Source of the DNA: Chrysomallon squamiferum | Lineage: Eukaryota; Mollusca; Gastropoda; Neomphalida; Peltospiridae | DNA length: 64,000 nt | Assembly: GCA_012295275.1 (NCBI GenBank) | Contig: CM022677.1 | Coordinates: 13,298,889 to 13,362,888 of the forward strand | Reading direction: 5' to 3' | Position numbers and translations under genes: made by a program | Shown: positions 39,571 to 49,139 of the stretch, piece after piece | Layout: every line of letters begins with the position of its first letter | How positions within the stretch are numbered: the first letter of the stretch is position 1 | Notes under the pieces: generated by a model | Seen by the model: only the letters and a program-made list of their open reading frames with translations | The model's database searches: none | What the model was told of the DNA's origin: nothing

Positions 39571-39660
39571 CCTATCGAAGCAATAGCTTGATTACAAATG
39601 AATTATATTTTAAAAATTAAATATTAAATATAAAATATTACGGAAATTACGTAATACTCT
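39571..39660 (-). promoter_or_regulatory. Putative VP promoter, unit A
   Basis: Upstream of the small ORF the minus strand has TACGTAATTTCCGTAATATT followed by TATA-like AT-rich sequence. Units C and D carry TACGTCATATCCG at the equivalent place. The start site is unknown. Confidence 0.45.
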
Positions 39661-39710
39661 TCAAAATAAAAAAGCGTGGGGGGTGAATTTTGTAATGACC
39701 TGATAGATTT

Positions 39711-39804
39711 CAACCTAACTCTTGTTATTGTAAAAAAAACAAAGTTCCTCATGATCTGGCTTTTTAGCTTTTTGGCTTTTTGACCATAATGTACTTTTAG
39801 CCCG
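39711..39804. repeat. Truncated A-type ITR half
   Basis: Left half of the hairpin, from CAACCTAACTCTTGTTATTG to GTACTTTTAGCCCG, followed immediately by a complete copy. Confidence 0.85.
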
Positions 39805-40036
39805 TAACTCTTGTTATTGTAAAAAAAACAAAGTTCCTCATGATCTGGCTTTTTAGCTTTTTGGCTTTTTGACCATAATGTACTTTTAACTTATGATCCT
39901 TAGGGTTCTGGCTTCGCCCGAAGGAACGTTATCACCTTCGGGCTAAAAGTACATTATGGTCAAAAAGCCAAAAAGCTAAAAAGCCAGATCATGGTGGAAC
40001 TTTTTTTTTTTTTTTACAATAACAAGAGTTAGGTTG
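39805..40036. repeat. A-type ITR hairpin, flip orientation
   Basis: A long palindrome with ends TAACTCTTGTTATTG and its complement. The stem contains GGCTTTTT-type octamer repeats. The centre, reading TTATGATCCTTAGGGTTCTG then GCTTCGCCCGAAGG, holds two small inner arms and would give a T- or Y-shaped parvoviral telomere. Confidence 0.9.
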
Positions 40037-40040
40037 AAAT

Positions 40041-40239
40041 TGCAAAGTTCCTCATGATCTGGCTTTTTAGCCTTTTGGCTTTTTGACCATAATGTACTTT
40101 TAGCCCGAAGGTGATAACGTTCCTTCGGGCGTAGCCAGAACCCGAAGGATCATATGTTAAAAGTACATTATGGTCAAAAAGCCAAAAAGCTAAAAAGCCA
40201 TGTAGTGAGGAACTTTGTTTTTTTTACAATAACAAGAGT
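40041..40239. repeat. A-type ITR hairpin, flop orientation
   Basis: Same stem as the preceding hairpin, but the centre (GCCCGAAGGTGATAACGTTC onward) is the reverse complement of the neighbour's centre. Confidence 0.9.
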
Positions 40240-40276
40240 ATCCCAACTCAACTCTTGTGTAATTTTTAAAAAACAA

Positions 40277-40524
40277 ACCCCAACTCAACTCTTGTGTAAT
40301 TTTTAAAAAACTATGTATAACTTTACTGGTTTTCTGGTTTTCTGGTTTTCTGATCTTGAAAGCCAATATGTACTTTTAACTTATGACCGTAGGGCTCGGG
40401 CTACGCCCGAAGGAGCTAGTCACCTTCGGGTTAAAAGTACATATTGGCTTTTAAGACCAGAAAACCAGAAAACCAGGAAAGTTATACATTGTTTTTTAAA
40501 AAATGCACAAGAGTTGAGTTGGGG
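40277..40524. repeat. B-type ITR hairpin, flip
   Basis: CCCCAACTCAACTCTTGTG to its complement. One arm has three GGTTTTCT octamers, the other two. Inner centre TTATGACCGTAGGGCTCGGG then CTACGCCCGAAGGAGCTAG. A partial outer copy lies at 40,240-40,276. Confidence 0.92.
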
Positions 40525-40885
40525 TATATCATCATACCATTTTTAACCACGTGTTACATTAATATATTACTATTAAACTATACTTAATAATAATAACACA
40601 TATATAATTATTCATATATTTTATTATTATTAATATATATATTTACATTATTTTATTAATGATTTTTATTATTAACATAACATTGTTATTATAATAACAC
40701 ATATATAACATTTATGAATATATATATTTATTAACAATAATATATATATATATATATGATTAATATTTTATTAACATATTTATTTTAATATTTAACAACC
40801 ATATTAATACGTATTTTAAATTATTTAATTCAACATTTTAATATAGAACTATAACAATGAACATAGTTTATAATGTTTATATGAA
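40525..40885. other. AT-rich 3' flank of unit B NS1
   Basis: Between ITR and NS1 stop; almost pure A/T with ATATAT runs and no ORF. An AACCACGTGT E-box-like site sits at about 40,545, with counterparts near 46,536 and 61,159. Confidence 0.6.
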
Positions 40886-43066
40886 TTATTCATTCTTATA
40901 TTTATCGAAAATATCCATTTGTGTTTCTTGAATGGTATCAGAAAACATTGCCTCGAATGGTTGTGACGGCGGAATATAAAATTTAAATTTTTTTTGACTG
41001 TCATGTTCTGGTTCATGATCGACTGTGATGTACTGAGGATCTATGCAATCTGTATCCGATACGTCTTCTGTTTCCACTTCGTAAAATTTTCTTTTAATGC
41101 CTTTCTCATGTTGACTGTTATCTTTGATTTTGTTTTGTGATTGTCTGAATAAATCTTGAGATGGATTATAAATGGTATCATCTTCTGAGTCGGAAATCAC
41201 AATGTATTCAGGTTCTGTGTTTATAACCAGTTCTTTTTTAATATTAGGTTCATTAGTGTCTTCAGAACAATCTTGACTAGGATCGAAATGGTCGTGATAA
41301 TAGCTGAGTCTTCCTTCGAAAGAATTGTCATTGTTATGTATGTTGTTAATGTTATTAAAGTATTCTCTATCGTTCTCAAGCGCTAAATTGATTTCGTCAT
41401 CGGTAGGTTCACGACCTACCGTAAACAGTTTTGGATGCAACAATCCATAACATTGCTTGAGAATGTTACTTCTCTTTAAGTCCTCTATGAGAAACAGTCT
41501 AGTTTTCATTATTCGAATTTGTGTTGTTGTTAACCCATCACCAAATCTATTGTTTGAATTTAGTAAGCACAGGTTACCTCGACAATACACAGGAGTTGTG
41601 CCTTTCCGCTCGCAGGTAGCCTTCGATCCACTTAGTAAATCCTTATACTTATCGATGTTAGTCTGATTTATGGATATTTCTTCACCTAGAATTATTTTTT
41701 TATTGCCTAACATCTGCCAAGGAAAATTGTCCTTGGCAATTTTACCGGCTGTTGGTACGCATTCGAATAATGAGCTAGATAGCATCGTTTTTCCACTGTC
41801 TGATTCTCCTTGAAAATATACACCAATCTTTTTTTTTCCTTTACCCTTCAATAATCCAACTATTAAACTATACATCCATCTTTCCGGTATTTCTTGTTCG
41901 ACACACCACGAATTAAACATCTTGAAACTATCATCCGGGCTCATGTAGTGGTCTATCTTATCGTTAAGTATTTTTAATTGTTCGAACGCTGTTTTCTCTG
42001 CTTGTTCTTCTAAATATTTCGATCTTGCTGCGTTAAAAAGTTTATCACCAGATGCATTGGCAACTGCATTGCACAGCGCTTTGAATTCATTGGTGCCTGA
42101 TTCAAACTTACTAATTAGTAAGTTTAACTTGTTGACATCTGGATATTGTTTTATGAGGTTATAGAAGAACTCTAGAGTATCAGATGACTTTGTATTTATC
42201 AGATGTGACGGAATAGATATTTTTTCTGAATCCATATTTTTAGCATTTTCGGAAGTATCCATTGATTGAATTATAATGTTATCTCTCTTGACTTCGTTTA
42301 CTGTAAGTCCGTCTTGTTTATATCCCGATGTCGATGGTTGAACAATAGAGTCGTACTTCTTAACTGGATTTCTAATAGTACAGGCATTATTTTTATTCAA
42401 TTTGCTTGTTGCTGAATCATCGAAAAAATCTCTCAAAATGTTGAGAATATCTGTGTCATTTTCATTTATTTCCTTTTCGATCGAATTCCATATTTGTAAC
42501 ATTCCTTCGTCGGTTGTTCCTAAATACTGTTTTTCATCATCAGACATCAAATATTTTATATAATCGTCTATCGTAGATTTTTGTGGATCGCGTAGTTTCA
42601 TGATCTCCATGTATCCACCTTCGCCTAACACTGCTCTATGTAGTCGCCTATACTGCCTGTCTTGAGACGGTGTTTTAAGGGATGTTTTCCAGATAACATG
42701 GCAGTGAGTCCCGTATGTTGGATGGTTAACATTTGATTGGCAGTCTTTTTGGTGGTATACTAACAATGTCTTCCAGGATTTATTCCTTAAAAAGGCTTTA
42801 AATTCATTAATGACACGATCCTGGCCACGAGGAAGATTTTCATAATTGGGTGTTGACCAGTGGTCAACCACTTTATCTAAAAGATCTTGTAAGTCCATTT
42901 CATATGATTTAATGTATTGCTTTCCGGTAGCATAAATGAAATTGCCATCCTTATCTCGTGCCAGACATCTTGGTACGAGATACTTCGGATGTACCATATC
43001 GTAGTTAAGATGACCAATTACGACACTGTAAAAGATCTGATCTGGTAGATCAACAAATCTATCCAT
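40886..43066 (-). CDS. NS1: NS1 replication initiator/helicase, unit B, intact (726 aa)
   Basis: The only NS1 in the window with every motif in frame. An N-terminal HUH nuclease has HCH at residues 121-123 and a candidate catalytic Tyr169 in DDYIKYL. The SF3 helicase has Walker A GESDSGKT (420-427), Walker B-like IILGEE (458-463), motif C ending LLNSNN (501-506) and a basic patch KTRLFLIE after it. In parvoviruses this protein nicks the hairpin telomere and unwinds the genome in the nucleus. The acidic tail holds a SUMO-interaction-like YIVISDSEDD (621-630), several SQ/TQ sites (YNPSQDLF, PPSQPF, QETQMDIF) and a KRK basic cluster. Start MDRFVDLPD agrees with all other units. It sits 3' of VP on the same strand. 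Confidence 0.93.
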   Translation of the reverse strand: MDRFVDLPDQIFYSVVIGHLNYDMVHPKYLVPRCLARDKDGNFIYATGKQYIKSYEMDLQDLLDKVVDHWSTPNYENLPRGQDRVINEFKAFLRNKSWKTLLVYHQKDCQSNVNHPTYGTHCHVIWKTSLKTPSQDRQYRRLHRAVLGEGGYMEIMKLRDPQKSTIDDYIKYLMSDDEKQYLGTTDEGMLQIWNSIEKEINENDTDILNILRDFFDDSATSKLNKNNACTIRNPVKKYDSIVQPSTSGYKQDGLTVNEVKRDNIIIQSMDTSENAKNMDSEKISIPSHLINTKSSDTLEFFYNLIKQYPDVNKLNLLISKFESGTNEFKALCNAVANASGDKLFNAARSKYLEEQAEKTAFEQLKILNDKIDHYMSPDDSFKMFNSWCVEQEIPERWMYSLIVGLLKGKGKKKIGVYFQGESDSGKTMLSSSLFECVPTAGKIAKDNFPWQMLGNKKIILGEEISINQTNIDKYKDLLSGSKATCERKGTTPVYCRGNLCLLNSNNRFGDGLTTTQIRIMKTRLFLIEDLKRSNILKQCYGLLHPKLFTVGREPTDDEINLALENDREYFNNINNIHNNDNSFEGRLSYYHDHFDPSQDCSEDTNEPNIKKELVINTEPEYIVISDSEDDTIYNPSQDLFRQSQNKIKDNSQHEKGIKRKFYEVETEDVSDTDCIDPQYITVDHEPEHDSQKKFKFYIPPSQPFEAMFSDTIQETQMDIFDKYKNE

Positions 43067-43140
43067 ATTGTATAATATCTTTAGTTTAACTTATTACGTT
43101 AAAAGATAATTGACAACTGACAAACTTTCAAAACGTTCTT

Positions 43141-43168
43141 TATTTATACAATTATGTACATGACGTCA
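43141..43168 (-). promoter_or_regulatory. NS1 promoter of unit B (TATA and CRE)
   Basis: TGACGTCA, 12 bases, TATAAATA on the minus strand, about 75 bases before the ATG. A GTACGTGAC motif ahead of the CRE is shared with unit C. Confidence 0.72.
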
Positions 43169-43250
43169 CACAAATGACATAATATGGCGTACGTGACAAA
43201 ATGAACGTAACGTTATTAAAAGACTAATCACTGTATTCATACGCATATAA

Positions 43251-45377
43251 TTATATTGGATACGACCAGTCAAATGCGTTACCCATAGTTTGTACAGTTC
43301 TATCACCGTATGCACCATGTAATGGCCATAATTGTCTACGTCTATTACGTCTTTTATTCCAATTATCCCAAATAGGAGCAAAGCATCTCATTTTCCATGT
43401 TTTCTGAATTCTTTCTTTATATTTTTCAAGTGGTTCACCCAAGAACTGATCTTGTTCAGTATGTGTAACATTATCTTTATTACCCATTGGAGTAGATTCC
43501 CCTTTTTTAAATGTTAATCCTAACATATTACCTGGACATCCTCCTAAACCGATCGGAATATATTTTGGACACATCCCTGTTCTAACTACAAATTCCACTT
43601 CACTGTAATATGTTATATGGATATTTGCATGATAATTGAAATATAATGTATTTCCTCCACTAGTTTTTTCTATATCAGGATATAAACCTATCATGTATAT
43701 CGGAGGTCTGTTACATTGGAATGTACGTCTATGAGAGCCATCTTTACATGAATCGACTTGTGGGTTATTAGCATTATTATGCATTACACCTGAGAGACTA
43801 TATTTAGTACCTCCGTCATCTACCATAGATGGAGCACCAAGTTTATTAGATGCTTTATTTTGAAAACATGCTGTATAATGTATTCGTCTATACTGATGGT
43901 TAAAATAGCAACATATAGCTGTACCCATAGGATGTTTAGATTCATCCGTAATTATTAGATCATGTGTAGGCCATACTTCCAAATTACCTTTATTTTCATT
44001 AGCACACTGATAATTTGTTTTTTGACATAATCCAGAAATATCTGTAAAATTTAATGTATGAGATGTTTCAGATGGAAAAATAATTAATGGTGAATCTTTA
44101 CATGTGTAATCTAGTGCAAATCCACCTGCACTAATTACAGTTTCACGATAGCCATCATGTTTTTTAATATTGTAAATATAGTTAGGAGATTCGGCTTTAT
44201 AAGTTATTCCATCATCCTGTACATTCCATGCATGGTTTAATAATTGCATAGCCATATCACTAGGCATAAACAATTTTCTATCTGGTTGAACTTTTATACT
44301 ACGTTCATTTACACTATCCATACATTCTTCATCTCGGAAGTAATGATTATGATGTAACATCAAATTATTTTCTGGTAATCCATAATCATTATGAACATCA
44401 GTGAATGTCCATACACGTGAATTAGGTGGTGCCATTACAGGAACTTCATTAGGATCTGATTTGTTATTATTTAATACATGAATAATCATATTATTTATGC
44501 TGAAACCTATTTTTTTTACTTTATATCCAATAAAATCATCAGGCAAATTCCAGTCTTCTGGATTAGTACTAGCTGCTTTATACCAATATGGAATTATATG
44601 TCCACCATGATTAAAAGTAAATTGACAAACATTTGGATCGCCTATGGCTTTCTTCCAATTTACATCATCTGTATTATTATCTAATATCTTCATTTCTGCT
44701 TTTCTGTCTTTTGTGAAATTTATAGTACTATTAAATGTACGTTTAAATGTTTTTTTTATCGTAATGTATCTAGGATCTAATACTTTTGTAGTTCCACCAA
44801 AACCCTGGTATAATACATTATTACCAGTAGCTGATGCCATAGGTGCGCCTTCTATTGCTTCAGATCCACCAGTATCTGTAACCTCTTCGTTCATGATGGA
44901 ATCTGGTTCCATAACTGATTCCTCAGGTTGTAGATAGGTACCTTTAGTATTCGATTTATCCAATACATCTTGAGAAACAGTATTAGATAACTGTTTATTA
45001 TCTCTGAATTTCGCATCTGATCCTCCAGATGGTTCACTTGAATTTCTCTTCATAGCTGATTTATCTGGATGTCTGGATGAGTCGTGTAAATCTCCTTGTT
45101 GTTCTTGGTTATCGTAGAATAAAGGGGACCCGAAAGGGTCGTCTTCGTCCGAATCTTCAATAGAGTTATAGTCTTGCCCAATATTCTGAATTGCCTGATA
45201 GAAATCGTTATTAGGAATTTGTATATTTGGATACTGACGTCTGATCTGTAGCCACCTTTCTTGTCGTTGTTTGTAGGGGACATTTAGCTCAGCTAATTTG
45301 TTGAATGCTTTAGATTTGGCTATAGCCCACAGACGAGTTACCTCCGGCTTCGTCAAAAGTCTTTTGCCTTTTGTCAT
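43251..45377 (-). CDS. Capsid-like protein VP, unit B, intact (708 aa)
   Basis: Full-length open frame matching units C and D along its length. Residues 1-80 are basic then acidic (KGKRLLTKPEVTRLW, DSDEDDPFGSP). About residues 150-190 contain EPDSIMNEEVTDTGGSEA and a Gly-rich GFGGTTK stretch, where parvoviral VPs often pass into the jelly-roll core. Later landmarks are APPNSRVWTFTD, SAGGFALDYTCKD, a YIPIGLGGCPG block and a C-terminal RRNRRR. No phospholipase A2 motif (no HD-x2-YD or calcium loop) is visible. Capsid role is inferred from size, position and context. Confidence 0.78.
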   Translation of the reverse strand: MTKGKRLLTKPEVTRLWAIAKSKAFNKLAELNVPYKQRQERWLQIRRQYPNIQIPNNDFYQAIQNIGQDYNSIEDSDEDDPFGSPLFYDNQEQQGDLHDSSRHPDKSAMKRNSSEPSGGSDAKFRDNKQLSNTVSQDVLDKSNTKGTYLQPEESVMEPDSIMNEEVTDTGGSEAIEGAPMASATGNNVLYQGFGGTTKVLDPRYITIKKTFKRTFNSTINFTKDRKAEMKILDNNTDDVNWKKAIGDPNVCQFTFNHGGHIIPYWYKAASTNPEDWNLPDDFIGYKVKKIGFSINNMIIHVLNNNKSDPNEVPVMAPPNSRVWTFTDVHNDYGLPENNLMLHHNHYFRDEECMDSVNERSIKVQPDRKLFMPSDMAMQLLNHAWNVQDDGITYKAESPNYIYNIKKHDGYRETVISAGGFALDYTCKDSPLIIFPSETSHTLNFTDISGLCQKTNYQCANENKGNLEVWPTHDLIITDESKHPMGTAICCYFNHQYRRIHYTACFQNKASNKLGAPSMVDDGGTKYSLSGVMHNNANNPQVDSCKDGSHRRTFQCNRPPIYMIGLYPDIEKTSGGNTLYFNYHANIHITYYSEVEFVVRTGMCPKYIPIGLGGCPGNMLGLTFKKGESTPMGNKDNVTHTEQDQFLGEPLEKYKERIQKTWKMRCFAPIWDNWNKRRNRRRQLWPLHGAYGDRTVQTMGNAFDWSYPI
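45050..45283 (-). CDS. Overlapping +1 ORF inside VP, unit B (77 aa)
   Basis: Begins 94 bases after the VP ATG; same length as in C and D. Contains DVSIQIYKFLIT, GKTITLLKIRTK and ends DIQINQL. Basic, without Cys or recognised domain. Confidence 0.55.
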   Translation of the reverse strand: MSPTNNDKKGGYRSDVSIQIYKFLITISIRQFRILGKTITLLKIRTKTTLSGPLYSTITKNNKEIYTTHPDIQINQL

Positions 45378-45861
45378 GAAATTGGTATACGCGTGTATAT
45401 ATATGATACGTTTTCGTCTTCTTCAGCCTCTATTTCGTTACGTTCAGAATGTGTGACGTCAGTATCTATATCCTTTCTATCTGATTGAATGAATTCACCA
45501 AATTCATTAATGGCTTGTTCTATCTGATTTTTGGTATAATCAGCTACGCCTTCTATAGCCGATTCCACAACAGACGTTCCAATATTAATAGCAGGATCTA
45601 ATAGTATACTATCAGCTCCTATAATTTCTGTTATGGCAGGTGCAGTTGATTTTTAGTATATGTAGAAATACCTTCAACTGACGATTCTACAATAGATTGT
45701 CCAATAGCTGTAGCTGGCTCCAGGTCTATACTATCAGCTCCCAATATTTCAGTAATAGCAGGTACTGTAGATTCTATTATGGCAGATATAGCTATTTCCA
45801 CTGAAGCATCAAAAGCATATTCGATAATTTCAGTTGCTATAATGCCTAAAGCTGTGAACAT
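45374..45861 (-). pseudogene. Small upstream protein, unit B, chimeric and broken
   Basis: The first part (45,861 to about 45,650) is almost identical to unit A; the rest (45,658-45,374) is of the B/C/D type. The two meet at about 45,645-45,652 at a shared TTGATT. The A-derived frame runs four residues past the switch and stops at 45,631, after 76 residues. The B-type part stays open to the ATGA overlap with VP, so VP could still be read by a different initiation route. Confidence 0.85.
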
Positions 45862-46001
45862 CCTATCGAAGCAATAGCTTGATTACAAATGAATTATATT
45901 TTAAAAATTAAATATTAAATATAAAATATTACGGAAATTACGTAATACTCTTCAAAATAAAAAAGCGTGGGGGGTGAATTTTGTAATGACCTGATAGATT
46001 T

Positions 46002-46228
46002 CAACCTAACTCTTGTTATTGTAAAAAAAACAAAGTTCCTCATGATCTGGCTTTTTAGCTTTTTGGCTTTTTGACCATAATGTACTTTTAGCCCGAAGGT
46101 GATAACGTTCCTTCGGGCGTAGCCAGAACCCGAAGGATCATATGTTAAAAGTACATTATGGTCAAAAAGCCAAAAAGCTAAAAAGCCATGTAGTGAGGAA
46201 CTTTGTTTTTTTTACAATAACAAGAGTA
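46002..46228. repeat. A-type ITR hairpin (flop) at the unit B 5' end
   Basis: CAACCTAACTCTTG to CAAGAGTA, with flop centre GCCCGAAGGTGATAACG. Together with 45,651-46,001 it is nearly identical to unit A sequence, so A-type DNA has replaced the 5' end of B. Confidence 0.9.
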
Positions 46229-46265
46229 TCCCAACTCAACTCTTGTGTAATTTTTAAAAAACAAA

Positions 46266-46512
46266 CCCCAACTCAACTCTTGTGTAATTTTTAAAAAACT
46301 ATGTATAACTTTACTGGTTTTCTGGTTTTCTGGTTTTCTGATCTTGAAAGCCAATATGTACTTTTAGCCCGAAGGTGACTAGCTCCTTCGGGCGTAGCCC
46401 GAGCCCTACGGTCATAAGCTAAAAGTACATATTGGCTTTCAAGATCAGAAAACCAGAAAACCAGTAAAGTTATACATAGTTTTTTAAAAATTACACAAGA
46501 GTTGAGTTGGGG
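46266..46512. repeat. B-type ITR hairpin, flop, between units B and C
   Basis: Stem as at 40,277 but the centre reads GCCCGAAGGTGACTAGCTCC, the reverse complement. Both octamer-bearing arms are complete. It also forms the 3' ITR of unit C. Confidence 0.92.
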
Positions 46513-46773
46513 TATATCATCAACCGATTTTCTCAACCACGTGTTTATATATTTATTAATGTTATGATATTATTAAATAATAACAACAAATATATAATTT
46601 TAATAATATGTTTATTAATGATATTAAATATATATTTGAACATTATTTTATTAACATTTTAATTGAATAGTTGAACATAATATATTATTAATTCAATTAT
46701 ATTTTTATTTATATTACAATTTTTAATAACACAATTATAACTATTATTATTGTTCATAATGTTTTTGTCGTAC
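46513..46773. other. AT-rich 3' flank of unit C NS1
   Basis: A/T-only-like spacer with no ORF. Includes ACCACGTGTT near 46,536. Confidence 0.6.
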
Positions 46774-48954
46774 TTATTCACTCTTATATTTCTGAAAGAT
46801 ATCCATCTGAGTTTCTTGAATTGTATCATCAAACATTGTATCGAATGGTTGAGATGGTGGTATATAGAATTTAAATCGTTTCTGACTAAGATGTTCTGGT
46901 TCATTATCAATCGTGATGTAATTAGGATCCATTTCTTCTGTATCTGATACATCTTCCGTTTCAACTTCGTAATGTTTTCGTTTTAAGCCTTTATCATTTT
47001 GAATGTTCTCTTTCAATTTGTTTTGGGATTGTATGAATAAATCCTGTGACGGATTATAAACACTTTCTTCTTCAGAATCAGAAATTACTATGTACTCAGG
47101 TTCTGCGTTTACAACAATCTCTTTTTTAATATTGTCTTCATTATCCACTTGAGTACAATCCTGACTATTGTCGAAATGGTCGTGGAAATAACTGAGTCTT
47201 CCTTCAAACGAATTGTCGTTATTATGAATGTTATTAATGTTCGCAAAGTATTCTCTATCGTTTTCAAGAGATAAAGTTATTTCATCATCAGATGGTTCAC
47301 GGCCTACTGTAAATAGTTTTGGGTGCAACAGCCCATAACATTGCTTAAGAATATTACTTCTTTTTAAACCTTCTATCAGAAACAATCTAGTTTTCATAAT
47401 TCTTATTTGTGACGTGGTTAACCCATCCCCAAACTTGTTATTAGAATTCAGTAAACATAGGTTACCTCTGCAATATACGGGTGTTGTCCCTTTCCGCTCA
47501 CACGTAGCCTTTGATCCACTCAATAAGTCCTTATACTTGTCAATATTTGTTTGGTTTATGGAAATCTCTTCGCCTAGAATTATTTTTTTATTTCCCAACA
47601 TTTGCCAAGGAAAATTATCCTTGGCAATTTTACCTGCTGTTGGTACGCATTCAAATAATGAACTTGACACCATAGTTTTCCCGCTGTCCGATTCGCCCTG
47701 AAAATATACTCCTATCTTTTTCTTTCCCTTTCCTTTCAATAAACCTACTATTAAACTGTAAAGCCATCTCTCCGGTATGTCCTGCTACCTACACCACGAA
47801 TTGAAAATCTTAAAACTATCGTCTGGGCTCATATAGTGATCTATTTTGTCATTAAGTGTTTTTAACTGTTCAAATGCGGACTTGTCTGCTTGTTCTTCCA
47901 AATACTTTGATCTTGCTGCATTAAATAACTTGTCGCCAGATGAATTAGCGACTGCGTTACACAGTGCCTTAAATTCATTACTTCCTGCCTCGAATTTACT
48001 AATTAGTAAGTTTAATTTGTTGACATCTGGATACTGCTTGATAAGATTGTAAAAGAACTCCAGAGTATCTGATGACTTAGTGTTTATTAAATGTGAAGGA
48101 ATCGATATTTTATCTGCTGTAACATTCTTTGGATCATCTGATGTATCCATAGCTTGTATGATACTGTTGTCTCTTTTTACTTCATTTACTGTTAGTCCGT
48201 CTTTTCTATATCCTGATGTTGATGGTTTATCATTAGATTCATTCTTTTTAACTGGATTCCTAATATTGGAAATAATGTTTTTATTCAATTTTGTTGATTG
48301 AGACTCATCAAAAAAATCTTTCAATATGTTCAAGATATCTGCATCATTTTCGTTTATTTCCTTATCAGTGTCATTCCATATTTGTAATAGTCCTTCATCA
48401 GTTGTTCCGAGAAACTGCTTCTCATCATCGTTCATCAAATATTTAATATAATTTTCTACTGTTGACTTTTGAGGATCTCTTAATTTCATAATTTCCATGT
48501 ATCCGCCTTCAGTCAAAACGGCTCTGTGTAGTCTCCTGTACTGCCTGTCTTGTGAAGGTGTTTTAAGTGATGTCTTCCAAATTACGTGGCAGTGAGTTCC
48601 ATATGTTGGATGGTTCGTAATAGATTGACAGTCTTTTTGGTGATATACGAGAAGTGTTTTCCATGATTTGTTCCTCAAGAAAGCTTTAAATTCATTAATC
48701 ACTCTGTCTTGTCCGCGAGAAAGTTGTTCATAGTTTGGAGTCGACCAATGGTCGACTGCCTTGTCTAATACATCTTGTACGTCCATTTGATAGGACTTTA
48801 TATATTGCTTGCCAGTAGCATAGATGAAATTTCCATCCTTATCTCGTGCCAGACATCTCGGCACGAGATATTTAGGGTGTACCATGTCGTAATTCAAATG
48901 ACCAATCACAACACTATAAAAGGTATTATCTGGAAGATCGACGAATCTGTCCAT
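46774..48954 (-). pseudogene. NS1: NS1, unit C, single nonsense codon
   Basis: Same length and motifs as unit B (HCH at 121-123, GESDSGKT, IILGEE, LLNSNN, YIVISDSEEE in the tail) but codon 390 (47,785-47,787) is TAG where B and D have a Glu codon. The break separates the nuclease domain (389 aa) from the helicase (open from 47,739). No other disabling change is visible. Either a recent loss, or two separate products if the second part can be initiated internally. Confidence 0.9.
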
Positions 48955-49028
48955 GACGTGTATTTATTTTATATTAACGTGTTAAGTTAAAAGATAATTG
49001 ACAACTGACAACTTTCAAAACGTTCCTT

Positions 49029-49056
49029 TATTTATACACTTATTTACATGACGTCA
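49029..49056 (-). promoter_or_regulatory. NS1 promoter of unit C (TATA and CRE)
   Basis: TGACGTCA, 12 bases, TATAAATA on the minus strand; a second TACGTCAT half-site lies just upstream. Confidence 0.72.
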
Positions 49057-49139
49057 TAATTATGACGTAATATGGCGTACGTGACAAAAATAACGTAACG
49101 TTATTAAAAGACTAATCACTGTATTCATACGCGTACATT

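Larger units (their letters stand above)
34510..40036 (-). mobile_element. Endogenous parvovirus-like unit A (decayed)
   Basis: ITR remnants at both ends, then on the minus strand a 121-aa ORF, VP remains and NS1 remains. It is closest to unit F by NS1 start (MDRY rather than MDRF) and by a CRE-rich segment next to the 3' ITR. It is the most damaged unit that is fully in view. Confidence 0.88.
40277..46512 (-). mobile_element. Endogenous parvovirus-like unit B
   Basis: From the B-type ITR at 40,277-40,524 to the ITR pair at 46,002-46,512. Intact VP and intact NS1; small ORF chimeric. The best preserved unit for NS1. Confidence 0.9.

Noticed and set aside
40886-40960. PCNA-binding PIP box in the NS1 tail (QETQMDIF)
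   Set aside because: The spacing of the glutamine, aliphatic and aromatic residues does not fit the canonical PIP pattern.
44478-44937. Plus-strand open frames opposite VP and NS1, repeated in several units
   Set aside because: They are antisense shadows whose recurrence follows from the conserved minus-strand genes; no start context or domain. An ambisense layout is therefore not supported.
46659-46964. Alternative-frame ORF over the NS1 C-terminus in unit C, with a 76-codon relative in unit D
   Set aside because: Starts and ends differ between units and unit B shows no comparable long frame, unlike the fixed-offset ORF in VP.
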